Below are positions 1 through 5,852 of a stretch of 5,852 nucleotides of DNA, piece after piece. Source of the stretch: an uncultured Eubacteriales bacterium (GTDB lineage: Bacteria; Bacillota; Clostridia; Christensenellales; Aristaeellaceae); contig USFL01000108.1 of the NCBI GenBank assembly GCA_900553905.1, positions 1-5,852 on the forward strand, in the 5' to 3' direction. Under the pieces are notes generated by a model. The model did not search any database and was not told the DNA's origin. It saw only the letters and a list, made by a program, of their open reading frames with translations. Every line of letters starts with the position of its first letter. Position 1 is the stretch's first letter. Position numbers and translations under genes: made by a program.

Positions 1-1100
<1,100 letters not shown>

Positions 1101-1107
1101 TATCAAA

Positions 1108-1154
1108 AACAGACGGCCCGGCGCTTTCAGAGAGGGAGCGCCGGGCCGTCTGTT
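1108..1154. terminator. Bidirectional intrinsic terminator between convergent genes
   Basis: A perfect 18-bp inverted repeat (aacagacggcccggcgct at 1108-1125 and its complement at 1137-1154) encloses an 11-base loop. It lies 7 bases after the stop of the gltA-like gene and 2 bases before the stop codon of the convergent secreted-protein gene. The + strand continues with GTTT. The - strand continues with TTTT (complement of aaaa 1104-1107 region). The T-tracts are short but the stem is very GC-rich, so it should stop transcription arriving from both sides. Confidence 0.85.
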
Positions 1155-1156
1155 GT

Positions 1157-2284
1157 TTAATGCACGCGCTGCATATCGCTTACGGCGCAGTAGCCAAATC
1201 CGATGGCGTCCAGGCTGTCGTCGCTGACCACGCGGGTTTCCGTGCGATAGCACCAGCCCGGCTCCAGGCGGTACGCCTCGCGTCCCACCCAGCAGGGGCG
1301 CAGGTCCGTCAGCACCTCGTAGCTGGGATAATGGACGATGTCGCCATACAGCGTATTTTTCTCCACGGCCTCGTCCAAAGTGCTCATGGGCCAGAAAGCG
1401 TTTGCGGCCCAGAGCTGAAGCGTCTCCTGCCAGGTGCGCTGCGGCAGGGCCATCGGCTCCGCCTCCTCCACCACGGGCATACCTTCCACCGCCAGAGCGG
1501 CCAAAGTGCCGTCGTCGCGCACCACGCAGGCAAAGCCTGATTTTGCGCCGTAGCGGTCGCCGCCGTCCTCCCAATAATACTGATCCATCACGGGCAGCCC
1601 CAGCAGCTCATAGCAGCCTCGGATAAGCGTTTTGTCATCCGCGCCGCCGTTGCGCGCATGTTCCTGCTCAATCAGGCTGTAAAGCTCCGGCGCACAGCTG
1701 TTGCCGGTCAGGCTGAAAGTGCCGGCCAGCTGCTCCGGGACGGTATTTCGCCTTGCGTAGAGGAAGTCCTCGCTGATCTCTGCGCCCAGCCGCTCCATCA
1801 ACTCGCGCGCACGCGCCACCGACGCCTCCATTTCCCGCTGATTGGGATGCCCGGCCAGGTCCCGCGCAAACCGCTCATACACGCTAAAGTTGCAATCCTC
1901 GCCGTCCCGGCTGAAGGAAACGTGCCGGTTCAGCGAATCGCCATTGAAGTACTGTGCAAGCTTTCCGCCCTTCACGCTCTGCCCGGCCGCCTCGATGGCC
2001 GCGGATAGATCGCCCTTTGTCACCTCCTGATAGCGTACCGTCAGCATGGACTGCTGCTGCGCCGTAAAAGGCTCTGGAACGGGGCAGTCCACCATGAGGC
2101 GGATATGCCCCGCGCTCTCCGGCAAAACGATCTCGCCCACCAGCCGTCCATTGATTTCCTGCACGTCGGATACGTCCACTTCCTCCGGGCTGCACAACCG
2201 CCATTCGTCCTGCGCAAGCGCCGTACCGCCCCAAATCAGACAAAGGGCCAGCAGGATGGCTATCGTGTGTTTCCAATGCTTCAT
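1157..2284 (-). CDS. Secreted protein of unknown function, last gene of the ECF sigma operon
   Basis: This gene encodes 375 residues. I do not recognise the family. Residues 1-24 form a classical signal peptide: a basic start (MKHWKH), a hydrophobic core (TIAILLALCLIWGG) and an ALA cleavage site before QDEW. The cysteine in the core is preceded by LAL, a poor lipobox, so free secretion or cell-wall association is more likely than lipidation. The mature part has no further membrane segment, is rich in acidic and aromatic residues, and carries nine cysteines (31, 67, 131, 197, 224, 253, 331, 345, 366). A charged, probably helical stretch spans about 146-170. The ATG at 2284 has a strong GGGGAGG site 11 bases upstream. 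Only 21 bases separate it from the anti-sigma-like gene, so the two are almost certainly cotranscribed. Its stop lies just outside the shared terminator. By position it may be a target, sensor or effector of the sigma pathway; that is inference. No catalytic motif is visible. Confidence 0.85.
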   Translation of the reverse strand: MKHWKHTIAILLALCLIWGGTALAQDEWRLCSPEEVDVSDVQEINGRLVGEIVLPESAGHIRLMVDCPVPEPFTAQQQSMLTVRYQEVTKGDLSAAIEAAGQSVKGGKLAQYFNGDSLNRHVSFSRDGEDCNFSVYERFARDLAGHPNQREMEASVARARELMERLGAEISEDFLYARRNTVPEQLAGTFSLTGNSCAPELYSLIEQEHARNGGADDKTLIRGCYELLGLPVMDQYYWEDGGDRYGAKSGFACVVRDDGTLAALAVEGMPVVEEAEPMALPQRTWQETLQLWAANAFWPMSTLDEAVEKNTLYGDIVHYPSYEVLTDLRPCWVGREAYRLEPGWCYRTETRVVSDDSLDAIGFGYCAVSDMQRVH

Positions 2285-2295
2285 GGCTGTTCTTT

Positions 2296-2302
2296 CCTCC
2301 CC
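2296..2302 (-). promoter_or_regulatory. Ribosome binding site of the secreted-protein gene
   Basis: GGGGAGG on the - strand lies 11 bases before the ATG at 2284. It supports that start over the out-of-frame ATG at 2309. Confidence 0.75.
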
Positions 2303-2305
2303 TGT

Positions 2306-3058
2306 TCATTGCGGAGCGGCAAACGCAAACGTTACCGTGCTCTGCTCATTTTCCCCGCCGTAGAGATGACTTTGAATCAAAAGCGTCGCTTCCATCATGC
2401 CGTCGTTTTCCTTGAACGGCGCTTCTCCCAATAGGGCAAGCTCTGCCTCAAAGCTGAACGTTTCGCCCTGATCCTGCGGCACCCAGTCCACGCTAACCGG
2501 CAAGCGCGTATCCCCGATCTGCAATACCGCACCGGAAACCACCAGCATCTCTTTGCCTTCGGGCAACCATTCGTCGAAGGAGAGCACCTTACCCTGCCAC
2601 CATATCCGGTCAAAATGCTCGCCATCCGTCCCAATATCCGTTTCGCTGAGCAGACGGTATGCATCCGGTTCCCTGGGTTCAATGTGCGCGCAGACGGCTA
2701 GCCGTGCGCCATCCATGTAGATGTCGCGCACCGTAACGGACAGGCGTTCGCTTTCGCACCGCTGCCATGCAATGGGCGCTACGCCCGCTTCAGCCTGCTC
2801 GGCGGACATGCCGCCGGCAACCCGTTCCGTCAGGAAATACAGGATGCCCAGCCGCTCCAGCGCAAATGCCGTTACGCACAGCAGTACAGCAATCAGCGCC
2901 ACGACAACTGCCGTCCGCATCCTGAGCCGCCGCGGCTTTGGCGCAGGCTGAGCCCGCAGCGCCGCCAGCATGCAGTCAAATCTTCTGTGAAACCTGTCCG
3001 GCGTAGGTTCAAAAGCGTTGTCCAGATGATCCAGCAGCCCGTTTTCCCATGCCTTCAT
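2306..3058 (-). CDS. Membrane-anchored anti-sigma-factor-like protein
   Basis: From the preferred ATG at 3058 the protein has 250 residues. About 48 cytoplasmic residues (MKAWENGLLDHLDNAFEP...) end in a basic patch KPRRLRMR. A single membrane helix follows (about 49-67, TAVVVALIAVLLCVTAFAL), then an outer domain of about 180 residues. That domain opens with SERLSVTVRDIYMDGARLAV, a beta-rich pattern resembling the outer domains of DUF4179-type anti-sigma proteins in Firmicutes; this likeness is from memory, not a search. The cytoplasmic part lacks the HxxxCxxC zinc anti-sigma motif. The gene overlaps the sigma gene stop by four bases (ATGA), which suggests translational coupling and matched amounts of sigma and its partner. 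The expected role is to hold the sigma factor at the membrane until an envelope signal releases it. An upstream in-frame ATG at 3076 would add six residues but has no ribosome binding site. The topology is clear; the anti-sigma role is inferred from position and architecture. Confidence 0.82.
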   Translation of the reverse strand: MKAWENGLLDHLDNAFEPTPDRFHRRFDCMLAALRAQPAPKPRRLRMRTAVVVALIAVLLCVTAFALERLGILYFLTERVAGGMSAEQAEAGVAPIAWQRCESERLSVTVRDIYMDGARLAVCAHIEPREPDAYRLLSETDIGTDGEHFDRIWWQGKVLSFDEWLPEGKEMLVVSGAVLQIGDTRLPVSVDWVPQDQGETFSFEAELALLGEAPFKENDGMMEATLLIQSHLYGGENEQSTVTFAFAAPQ

Positions 3059-3525
3059 TCCTTCATAGCCTCCCATTCCGCGCGAAGACGTATCCTTGCA
3101 TGATGTAGCCGGGATTTTACCGTACCCTGCGGTATGCGCAGGATCTGCGCCACCTCGGCTACTGAAAACCCTTCCAGATAATGAAGTAGCAGCGGCACTT
3201 TCAGCTTTTCCGGCACAGCGGACAAAGCCTGCTTGAGCCTGTCGTCCGGCGGTTCAAGCGTCGGCGCAGGCTGCTCCACTTCGTCCACGAGCACCACGCG
3301 CCGCCGCTTTCGCCCGATGGTATGGCACTCATTGATGACAATGCGCATCAGCCATGGCCGGAAGTAATCTGCCTCCACCCTGCCGCGCCGAGCCCAGGCG
3401 CGTGCCAGCGCCTCCTGCACGGCGTCGGCGCAATCCTCCGGGGATTTCAGCAGGCTGCGGCTTACACGGTAAAGCGCCCGCTCCATCGCCTCCACTTCAT
3501 CCATAAAGGTCTCCTCGTCCATCAT
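3055..3525 (-). CDS. ECF-type RNA polymerase sigma factor (sigma-70 family, group 4)
   Basis: The protein has 156 residues starting with MMDEETFMDEVEAMERALYR. Region 2 spans about residues 12-78: SLLKSPEDCADAVQEALARAW, then FRPWLMRIVINECHTIGRKRRR, the core-polymerase and -10 recognition segment. A short linker (about 79-96, proline- and acid-rich) leads to region 4 (about 97-148). There LSAVPEKLKVPLLLHYLEGF and the helix-turn-helix FSVAEVAQILRIPQGTVKSR would read the -35 element. With no region 1 or 3, this is the minimal two-domain ECF plan at about the usual length. The open frame continues upstream to 3855, but that part runs antisense through the ABC ATPase gene and its terminator and is not sigma-like. 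The start at 3525 has GAAGGTG six bases upstream; the next ATG at 3522 is equally possible and differs by one residue. The gene leads an operon with an anti-sigma-like gene overlapping its stop. Confidence 0.93.
   Translation of the reverse strand: MMDEETFMDEVEAMERALYRVSRSLLKSPEDCADAVQEALARAWARRGRVEADYFRPWLMRIVINECHTIGRKRRRVVLVDEVEQPAPTLEPPDDRLKQALSAVPEKLKVPLLLHYLEGFSVAEVAQILRIPQGTVKSRLHHARIRLRAEWEAMKE
3069..3074 (-). promoter_or_regulatory. Ribosome binding site inside the sigma gene for the anti-sigma-like gene
   Basis: GGGAGG on the - strand lies 10 bases before the ATG at 3058, with AAGGA also directly abutting that ATG. The alternative ATG at 3076 lies upstream of this site and has only CGCGCGGA before it. 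This favours the 3058 start and the four-base ATGA overlap. Confidence 0.65.
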
Positions 3526-3531
3526 CGCTTG

Positions 3532-3538
3532 CACCTTC
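3532..3538 (-). promoter_or_regulatory. Ribosome binding site of the ECF sigma gene
   Basis: GAAGGTG on the - strand sits six bases before the ATG at 3525. It decides the start against the much longer frame that reads back into the ABC ATPase gene. Confidence 0.7.
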
Positions 3539-3573
3539 TTTTTTCGGGCTGTTGCAACATGCCTTACACCTTG

Positions 3574-3601
3574 ATAACGCGCCCGGAGGCCATTTGGTTC
3601 A
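3574..3601 (-). promoter_or_regulatory. Candidate ECF-type promoter of the sigma operon
   Basis: Reading the - strand, TGAACC (3601-3596) is followed after 16 bases by CGTTAT (3579-3574). An AAC-containing -35 and a CGT-type -10 about 16 bases apart are the hallmark of many ECF promoters, and such sigma factors often read their own promoter. Transcription would start near 3567, leaving a leader of about 40 bases. No good housekeeping -35/-10 pair is seen in the same interval. The match was found by eye and could be chance. Confidence 0.4.
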
Positions 3602-3609
3602 CAAATTTC

Positions 3610-3643
3610 AAAAAAAAGGCGCCTCCCAAACGGGAAGCGCCTT
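3610..3643 (-). terminator. Intrinsic terminator of the sugar ABC ATPase gene
   Basis: On the - strand, AAGGCGCTTCCC (3643-3632), a four-base loop and GGGAGGCGCCTT (3627-3616) form a 12-bp stem with one G-U pair. It runs into a run of eight T (3617-3610). It begins 13 bases after the ATPase stop codon. It insulates the sigma operon, whose candidate promoter starts 8 bases further on. Confidence 0.92.
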
Positions 3644-3656
3644 GAACGTGCTGAAA

Positions 3657-4778
3657 TCAGCGGGTGAGCAGCGTGGTCTCGGTTTCCTTGTCGAAGAAGT
3701 GCAGGTGGTTGACGTCGAACGCAATCTGCACCTTCTGGCCGGCACGGCTGGTGGTGCGGGGATTGACGCGGGCGATGATGTTCTCGTCCTTGCCGCTGGT
3801 GGACAGGTATAGATAGGTCTCGGAGCCCATGAGCTCGGTCACTTCGACGTTGCAATCCACCACCGCGTTGGGAGCGGCCTGGATGAACACATCCTCGTCG
3901 TGGATGTTTTCAGGACGGATGCCCATGTAGACTTCCTTGCCGATGTAGTCCTCATCCGCGAACTTGGCCAGCTTGCTGGGCGGGATGATGATCTTGTTGT
4001 CGCCAAAGACGGCGGCCACGTCGTTGCCTTCCTTGACCAGCTTGACGGTGAAGAAGTTCATCTGCGGGCTGCCGATGAAGCCGGCCACGAACAGGTTGGC
4101 GGGATAGTCGTACAGGTTCTGGGGCGTATCAACCTGCTGCACGAAGCCGTCCTTCATAACCACGATGCGGGACGCCATGGTCATGGCCTCGGTCTGGTCG
4201 TGGGTCACGTAGATGAAGGTGGTCTGCAGGCGCTGATGCAGCTTGGTGATCTCGGTGCGCATGGCCACGCGCAGCTTGGCGTCCAGGTTGGACAGCGGTT
4301 CGTCAAAGAGGAACACCTTCGGCTCGCGGACGATGGCACGGCCCAGAGCGACGCGCTGGCGCTGGCCGCCGGACAGAGCCTTGGGCTTGCGGTTGAGCAG
4401 GTGAGAAATATCGAGGATCTTGGCGGCTTCTTCCACGCGCTGCTTGATCTCCGCCTTGGGGGTCTTGCGCAGCTTGAGGCCGAAGGCCATGTTGTCAAAC
4501 ACGGTCATGTGGGGATACAGGGCGTAGTTCTGGAACACCATGGCGATGTCGCGGTCCTTGGGAGCCACGTCGTTGACCAGACGGTCGCCGATGTAAAGCT
4601 CGCCGCTGGAGATTTCCTCCAGGCCGGCAACCATGCGCAGCGTGGTGGATTTACCGCAGCCGGAAGGCCCAACCAGCACGATAAATTCCTTGTCCTCAAT
4701 GTCCAGGCAGAAATCGCTGACAGCGGTCACATTGCCGGAATAAACCTTATAGATGTGATTGAGCGATACGCTTGCCAT
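3657..4778 (-). CDS. msmX: Sugar-import ABC transporter ATP-binding protein, MsmX/UgpC/MalK family
   Basis: This complete protein of 373 residues matches the family's usual length of about 360-380. It should hydrolyse ATP on the inner face of the membrane to drive binding-protein-dependent uptake of oligosaccharides or glycerol phosphate. Residues 4-235 are the nucleotide-binding domain: Walker A GPSGCGKST (37-45), Q-loop Gln83 in VFQNYALYPHMTV, signature LSGGQRQRVALGRA (135-148), Walker B VFLFDE (155-160), D-loop SNLDAK, and switch His193 in VTHDQTEAMT. Residues about 236-373 form the C-terminal OB/TOBE regulatory part (GSPQMNFF, GIRPENI, VEVTELMGSETYLYL). The ATG at 4778 is preceded by AAGGAGG with good spacing and begins the canonical MASVSLNHIYKVY; an in-frame ATG at 4841 adds 22 unrelated residues and is rejected. 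No permease or binding-protein gene adjoins, as is typical of MsmX, which serves several importers. The symbol is by family resemblance, and substrates cannot be read from the sequence. Strong bias to C- or G-ending codons suggests high expression. Confidence 0.93.
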   Translation of the reverse strand: MASVSLNHIYKVYSGNVTAVSDFCLDIEDKEFIVLVGPSGCGKSTTLRMVAGLEEISSGELYIGDRLVNDVAPKDRDIAMVFQNYALYPHMTVFDNMAFGLKLRKTPKAEIKQRVEEAAKILDISHLLNRKPKALSGGQRQRVALGRAIVREPKVFLFDEPLSNLDAKLRVAMRTEITKLHQRLQTTFIYVTHDQTEAMTMASRIVVMKDGFVQQVDTPQNLYDYPANLFVAGFIGSPQMNFFTVKLVKEGNDVAAVFGDNKIIIPPSKLAKFADEDYIGKEVYMGIRPENIHDEDVFIQAAPNAVVDCNVEVTELMGSETYLYLSTSGKDENIIARVNPRTTSRAGQKVQIAFDVNHLHFFDKETETTLLTR

Positions 4779-4788
4779 TCTCAAGCAG

Positions 4789-4795
4789 CCTCCTT
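4789..4795 (-). promoter_or_regulatory. Ribosome binding site of the sugar ABC ATPase gene
   Basis: AAGGAGG on the - strand, a near-full Shine-Dalgarno match, lies 10 bases before the ATG at 4778. It fixes that start rather than the upstream ATG at 4841. Confidence 0.85.
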
Positions 4796-4855
4796 TTTCT
4801 GAATGCTGGCAGTCCATCATTCCAGACCATGGAACAGCCACATTTCAATGTATGT

Positions 4856-4884
4856 ATTATATCGGAATCCACAGAAAAAAGGAA
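4856..4884 (-). promoter_or_regulatory. Probable housekeeping promoter of the sugar ABC ATPase gene
   Basis: A perfect TATAAT on the - strand (4861-4856) lies in an AT-richer gap in otherwise GC-rich DNA. At 17-base spacing the -35 hexamer is TTCCTT, a poor match to TTGACA, so the promoter may be weak or need an activator. The transcript would start near 4849 with a leader of about 70 bases. An 8-base direct repeat (GTGGATTC, at 4898-4891 and 4872-4865) brackets the -35 region. Confidence 0.55.
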
Positions 4885-4917
4885 TCGGCTGAATCCACTA
4901 AGATTTTTGAGGGCATT

Positions 4918-4932
4918 TGTACATGATGTACA
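4918..4932. promoter_or_regulatory. Perfect 7-1-7 palindrome, candidate operator
   Basis: TGTACAT, one base, ATGTACA forms a perfect inverted repeat of 15 bases between the permease stop and the ATPase promoter. It lies just downstream of a possible extended -10 (TGGTATAAA, - strand, 4952-4944), where a bound repressor would block transcription. It is also about 75 bases upstream of the start expected from the TATAAT, where an activator could sit. The two arms leave almost no loop, so an RNA hairpin is unlikely and a dimeric DNA-binding protein is the better reading. The cognate regulator is unknown. Confidence 0.4.
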
Positions 4933-4943
4933 CGGCGGACAAA

Positions 4944-4952
4944 TTTATACCA
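4944..4952 (-). promoter_or_regulatory. Possible second, extended -10 promoter for the sugar ABC ATPase gene
   Basis: TGGTATAAA on the - strand fits the extended -10 pattern TGnTATAAT with one mismatch. No clear -35 is present, which extended -10 promoters tolerate. Transcription would begin near 4937, directly before the palindrome at 4918-4932. It lies 19 bases after the permease stop codon. Confidence 0.3.
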
Positions 4953-4970
4953 CATCCTTGCACGTTCTGC

Positions 4971-5852
4971 TCATTCGTCGCGCAAGGCATCCACGGGTTT
5001 CATGCGCGAGGCACGTGAAGCAGGCGACACGCCAAAAACCAGGCCGACCGCCAGCGCCGCCAGAAAGACCGCCGCGCAGTCTCCCAACCGGATTACGGGC
5101 GTAAGCCCGATGCTCCGCCCCGCCGTTTCGATCAGGCCGATGCCGATGACCAGGCCCATGCATCCCCCCACCAGCGCATAGACCAGCGCTTCCAGCAAAA
5201 ACAGCAGGCAGATTTGTCCCTCGGTGGTCCCAAGGGATTTCATGATGCCGATCTCCCGCCTGCGCTCCCGCACGCTCACCAGCAGGATGTTCATCACCCC
5301 GATGCCGCCCACCAGAATGCAGATCGCAGCGACCCATTTGAGCACGTCCACAAAGATGCTCATCACGCTGTTGGCCGCCTCGATCTGCACCTGCATGGTG
5401 ACCGCCTCCACGCTCATGTCCCGCTTGACGCGCATCACGTCCTGCGCCATCGCGGCTACCGCCTGCGGCGTAACGCCCTCCGGCACGCTCAGGATAATCT
5501 CATGCACGCTCTGTCCCATCCATTCGCAGAAAACAGCGATGGGCAAAAACACCGCGCCGGACGCATCCACCTGCGACAGCTCGTTGCCCTGCGCAATGAT
5601 GCCGCGCACCCACAGCGGCACGCCCGACACGCTGATCAAATCTCCGGGCTCCACCGCCAGCTTCTCCGCCAGCGCCGTCCCCAGCAGCACGCTTCGTGCA
5701 CCCGCCTGCCATTCAGCCGCGTACAGATCGCGTCCCTCAAGCACGCAGGTGCCCATCATGTCCATGTATTCGCGGGAACATCCTACCAGCACGCAGCTTT
5801 CCTCGTGCCGTCCCGCGCGCGCCGTGGCCGGCGCGTATACCTGCTCGGTCGC
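4971..5852 (-). CDS. MacB/FtsX-family ABC transporter permease, 5' partial
   Basis: The frame is open from the right edge to the TGA at 4971, giving 293 residues. MacB-type permeases run about 390-410 residues, so the first membrane helix and part of the outer domain are missing. Visible residues 1 to about 165 belong to the extracytoplasmic core (for example VEPGDLISVSGVPLWVRGI). Three membrane helices follow, at about 171-193, 216-240 and 257-275. Between the first two is the family hallmark GGIGVMNILLVSVRERRREIGIMKSLGTT, whose cytoplasmic loop couples to the ATPase. The end, PASRASRMKPVDALRDE, is the usual MacB-type tail. Such permeases use ATP to move the outer domain and export peptides, antibiotics or lipids, or to drive envelope processes; the substrate cannot be read here. 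The partner ATPase and any membrane-fusion protein probably lie beyond the right edge. A GTG at 5792 is not the true start, because the family-like sequence continues upstream. No strong terminator is seen after the stop. Confidence 0.9.
   Translation of the reverse strand, partial: ATEQVYAPATARAGRHEESCVLVGCSREYMDMMGTCVLEGRDLYAAEWQAGARSVLLGTALAEKLAVEPGDLISVSGVPLWVRGIIAQGNELSQVDASGAVFLPIAVFCEWMGQSVHEIILSVPEGVTPQAVAAMAQDVMRVKRDMSVEAVTMQVQIEAANSVMSIFVDVLKWVAAICILVGGIGVMNILLVSVRERRREIGIMKSLGTTEGQICLLFLLEALVYALVGGCMGLVIGIGLIETAGRSIGLTPVIRLGDCAAVFLAALAVGLVFGVSPASRASRMKPVDALRDE

Noticed and set aside
2210..2284. The secreted protein as a lipoprotein
   Set aside because: Cys15 is preceded by LAL within the hydrophobic core and followed by more hydrophobic residues, a poor lipobox, whereas ALA before QDEW is a good signal peptidase I site.
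1884..2309. A 141-codon open frame on the - strand starting at 2309, overlapping the secreted-protein gene
   Set aside because: It lies in another frame of the same strand; the 2284 frame has the signal peptide and a better-placed ribosome binding site. The product is Gly/Arg-rich and unstructured in character.
3526..3855. An N-terminal extension of the sigma factor by 110 residues
   Set aside because: It reads through the ATPase terminator and the end of the ATPase gene, has no sigma-like features, and the start at 3525 has its own ribosome binding site.
3900..4802. A 300-codon open frame on the + strand opposite the sugar ABC ATPase gene
   Set aside because: It mirrors a gene with full Walker, signature and switch motifs. 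Its product is low-complexity (H/G/L/V/D rich), as expected from antisense reading of strongly biased codons.
4918..4932. The palindrome as a TnrA/GlnR nitrogen-control site
   Set aside because: The known pattern TGTnA-N7-TnACA is 17 bases with A at position 5. This site is 15 bases with C there.
3657..5852. The sugar ATPase and the MacB-like permease as one transporter
   Set aside because: The ATPase has the MsmX/UgpC regulatory C-terminal domain that pairs with MalF/MalG-type permeases. MacB/FtsX permeases use short LolD-type ATPases. A 192-base gap with promoter-like elements separates the genes.

Overview
This 5,852-base window is a GC-rich stretch of bacterial chromosome, most likely from a gut-type Clostridia/Firmicutes lineage. 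The inference rests on strong GGAGG-type ribosome binding sites, T-tract intrinsic terminators, a MsmX/UgpC-type sugar ABC ATPase in the Gram-positive style, a single-polypeptide GltA-like oxidoreductase, and an ECF sigma factor cotranscribed with a membrane-anchored anti-sigma-like protein. No species can be named from the sequence alone.

Layout. On the + strand, bases 1-1100 hold the 3' part of a glutamate synthase small-subunit-like (GltA/NfnB-type) flavoprotein. It ends at an 18-bp perfect hairpin (1108-1154) shared with the convergent operon. Everything after that lies on the - strand. From 3525 down to 1157 runs a tight three-gene operon: an ECF sigma factor (3055-3525), a single-pass anti-sigma-like protein (2306-3058, joined by a 4-base ATGA overlap) and an unrecognised secreted protein (1157-2284, 21 bases further). 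A possible ECF-type promoter (TGAACC, 16 bases, CGTTAT) lies just upstream of the sigma gene and suggests autoregulation. Next, 3657-4778 encodes a complete sugar-import ABC ATPase (MsmX/UgpC family) with its own terminator (3610-3643) and leader. Its upstream region (4779-4970) contains a perfect TATAAT, a possible extended -10 element and a 7-1-7 palindrome. Finally, 4971-5852 is the C-terminal part of a MacB/FtsX-type permease whose beginning lies beyond the window.

How the parts relate. The operon looks like a self-contained envelope signalling unit: sigma factor, membrane-bound partner with a large outer domain, and a secreted protein that may be effector or sensor. The sugar ATPase stands without permease or binding-protein genes, as expected of a shared ATPase serving importers encoded elsewhere. 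It is not the natural partner of the neighbouring MacB-like permease, whose own ATPase probably lies beyond the right edge. The most interesting material is the sigma/anti-sigma/secreted-protein operon with its putative self-recognised promoter, and the palindrome in front of the ATPase gene. The rest is ordinary metabolism and transport.
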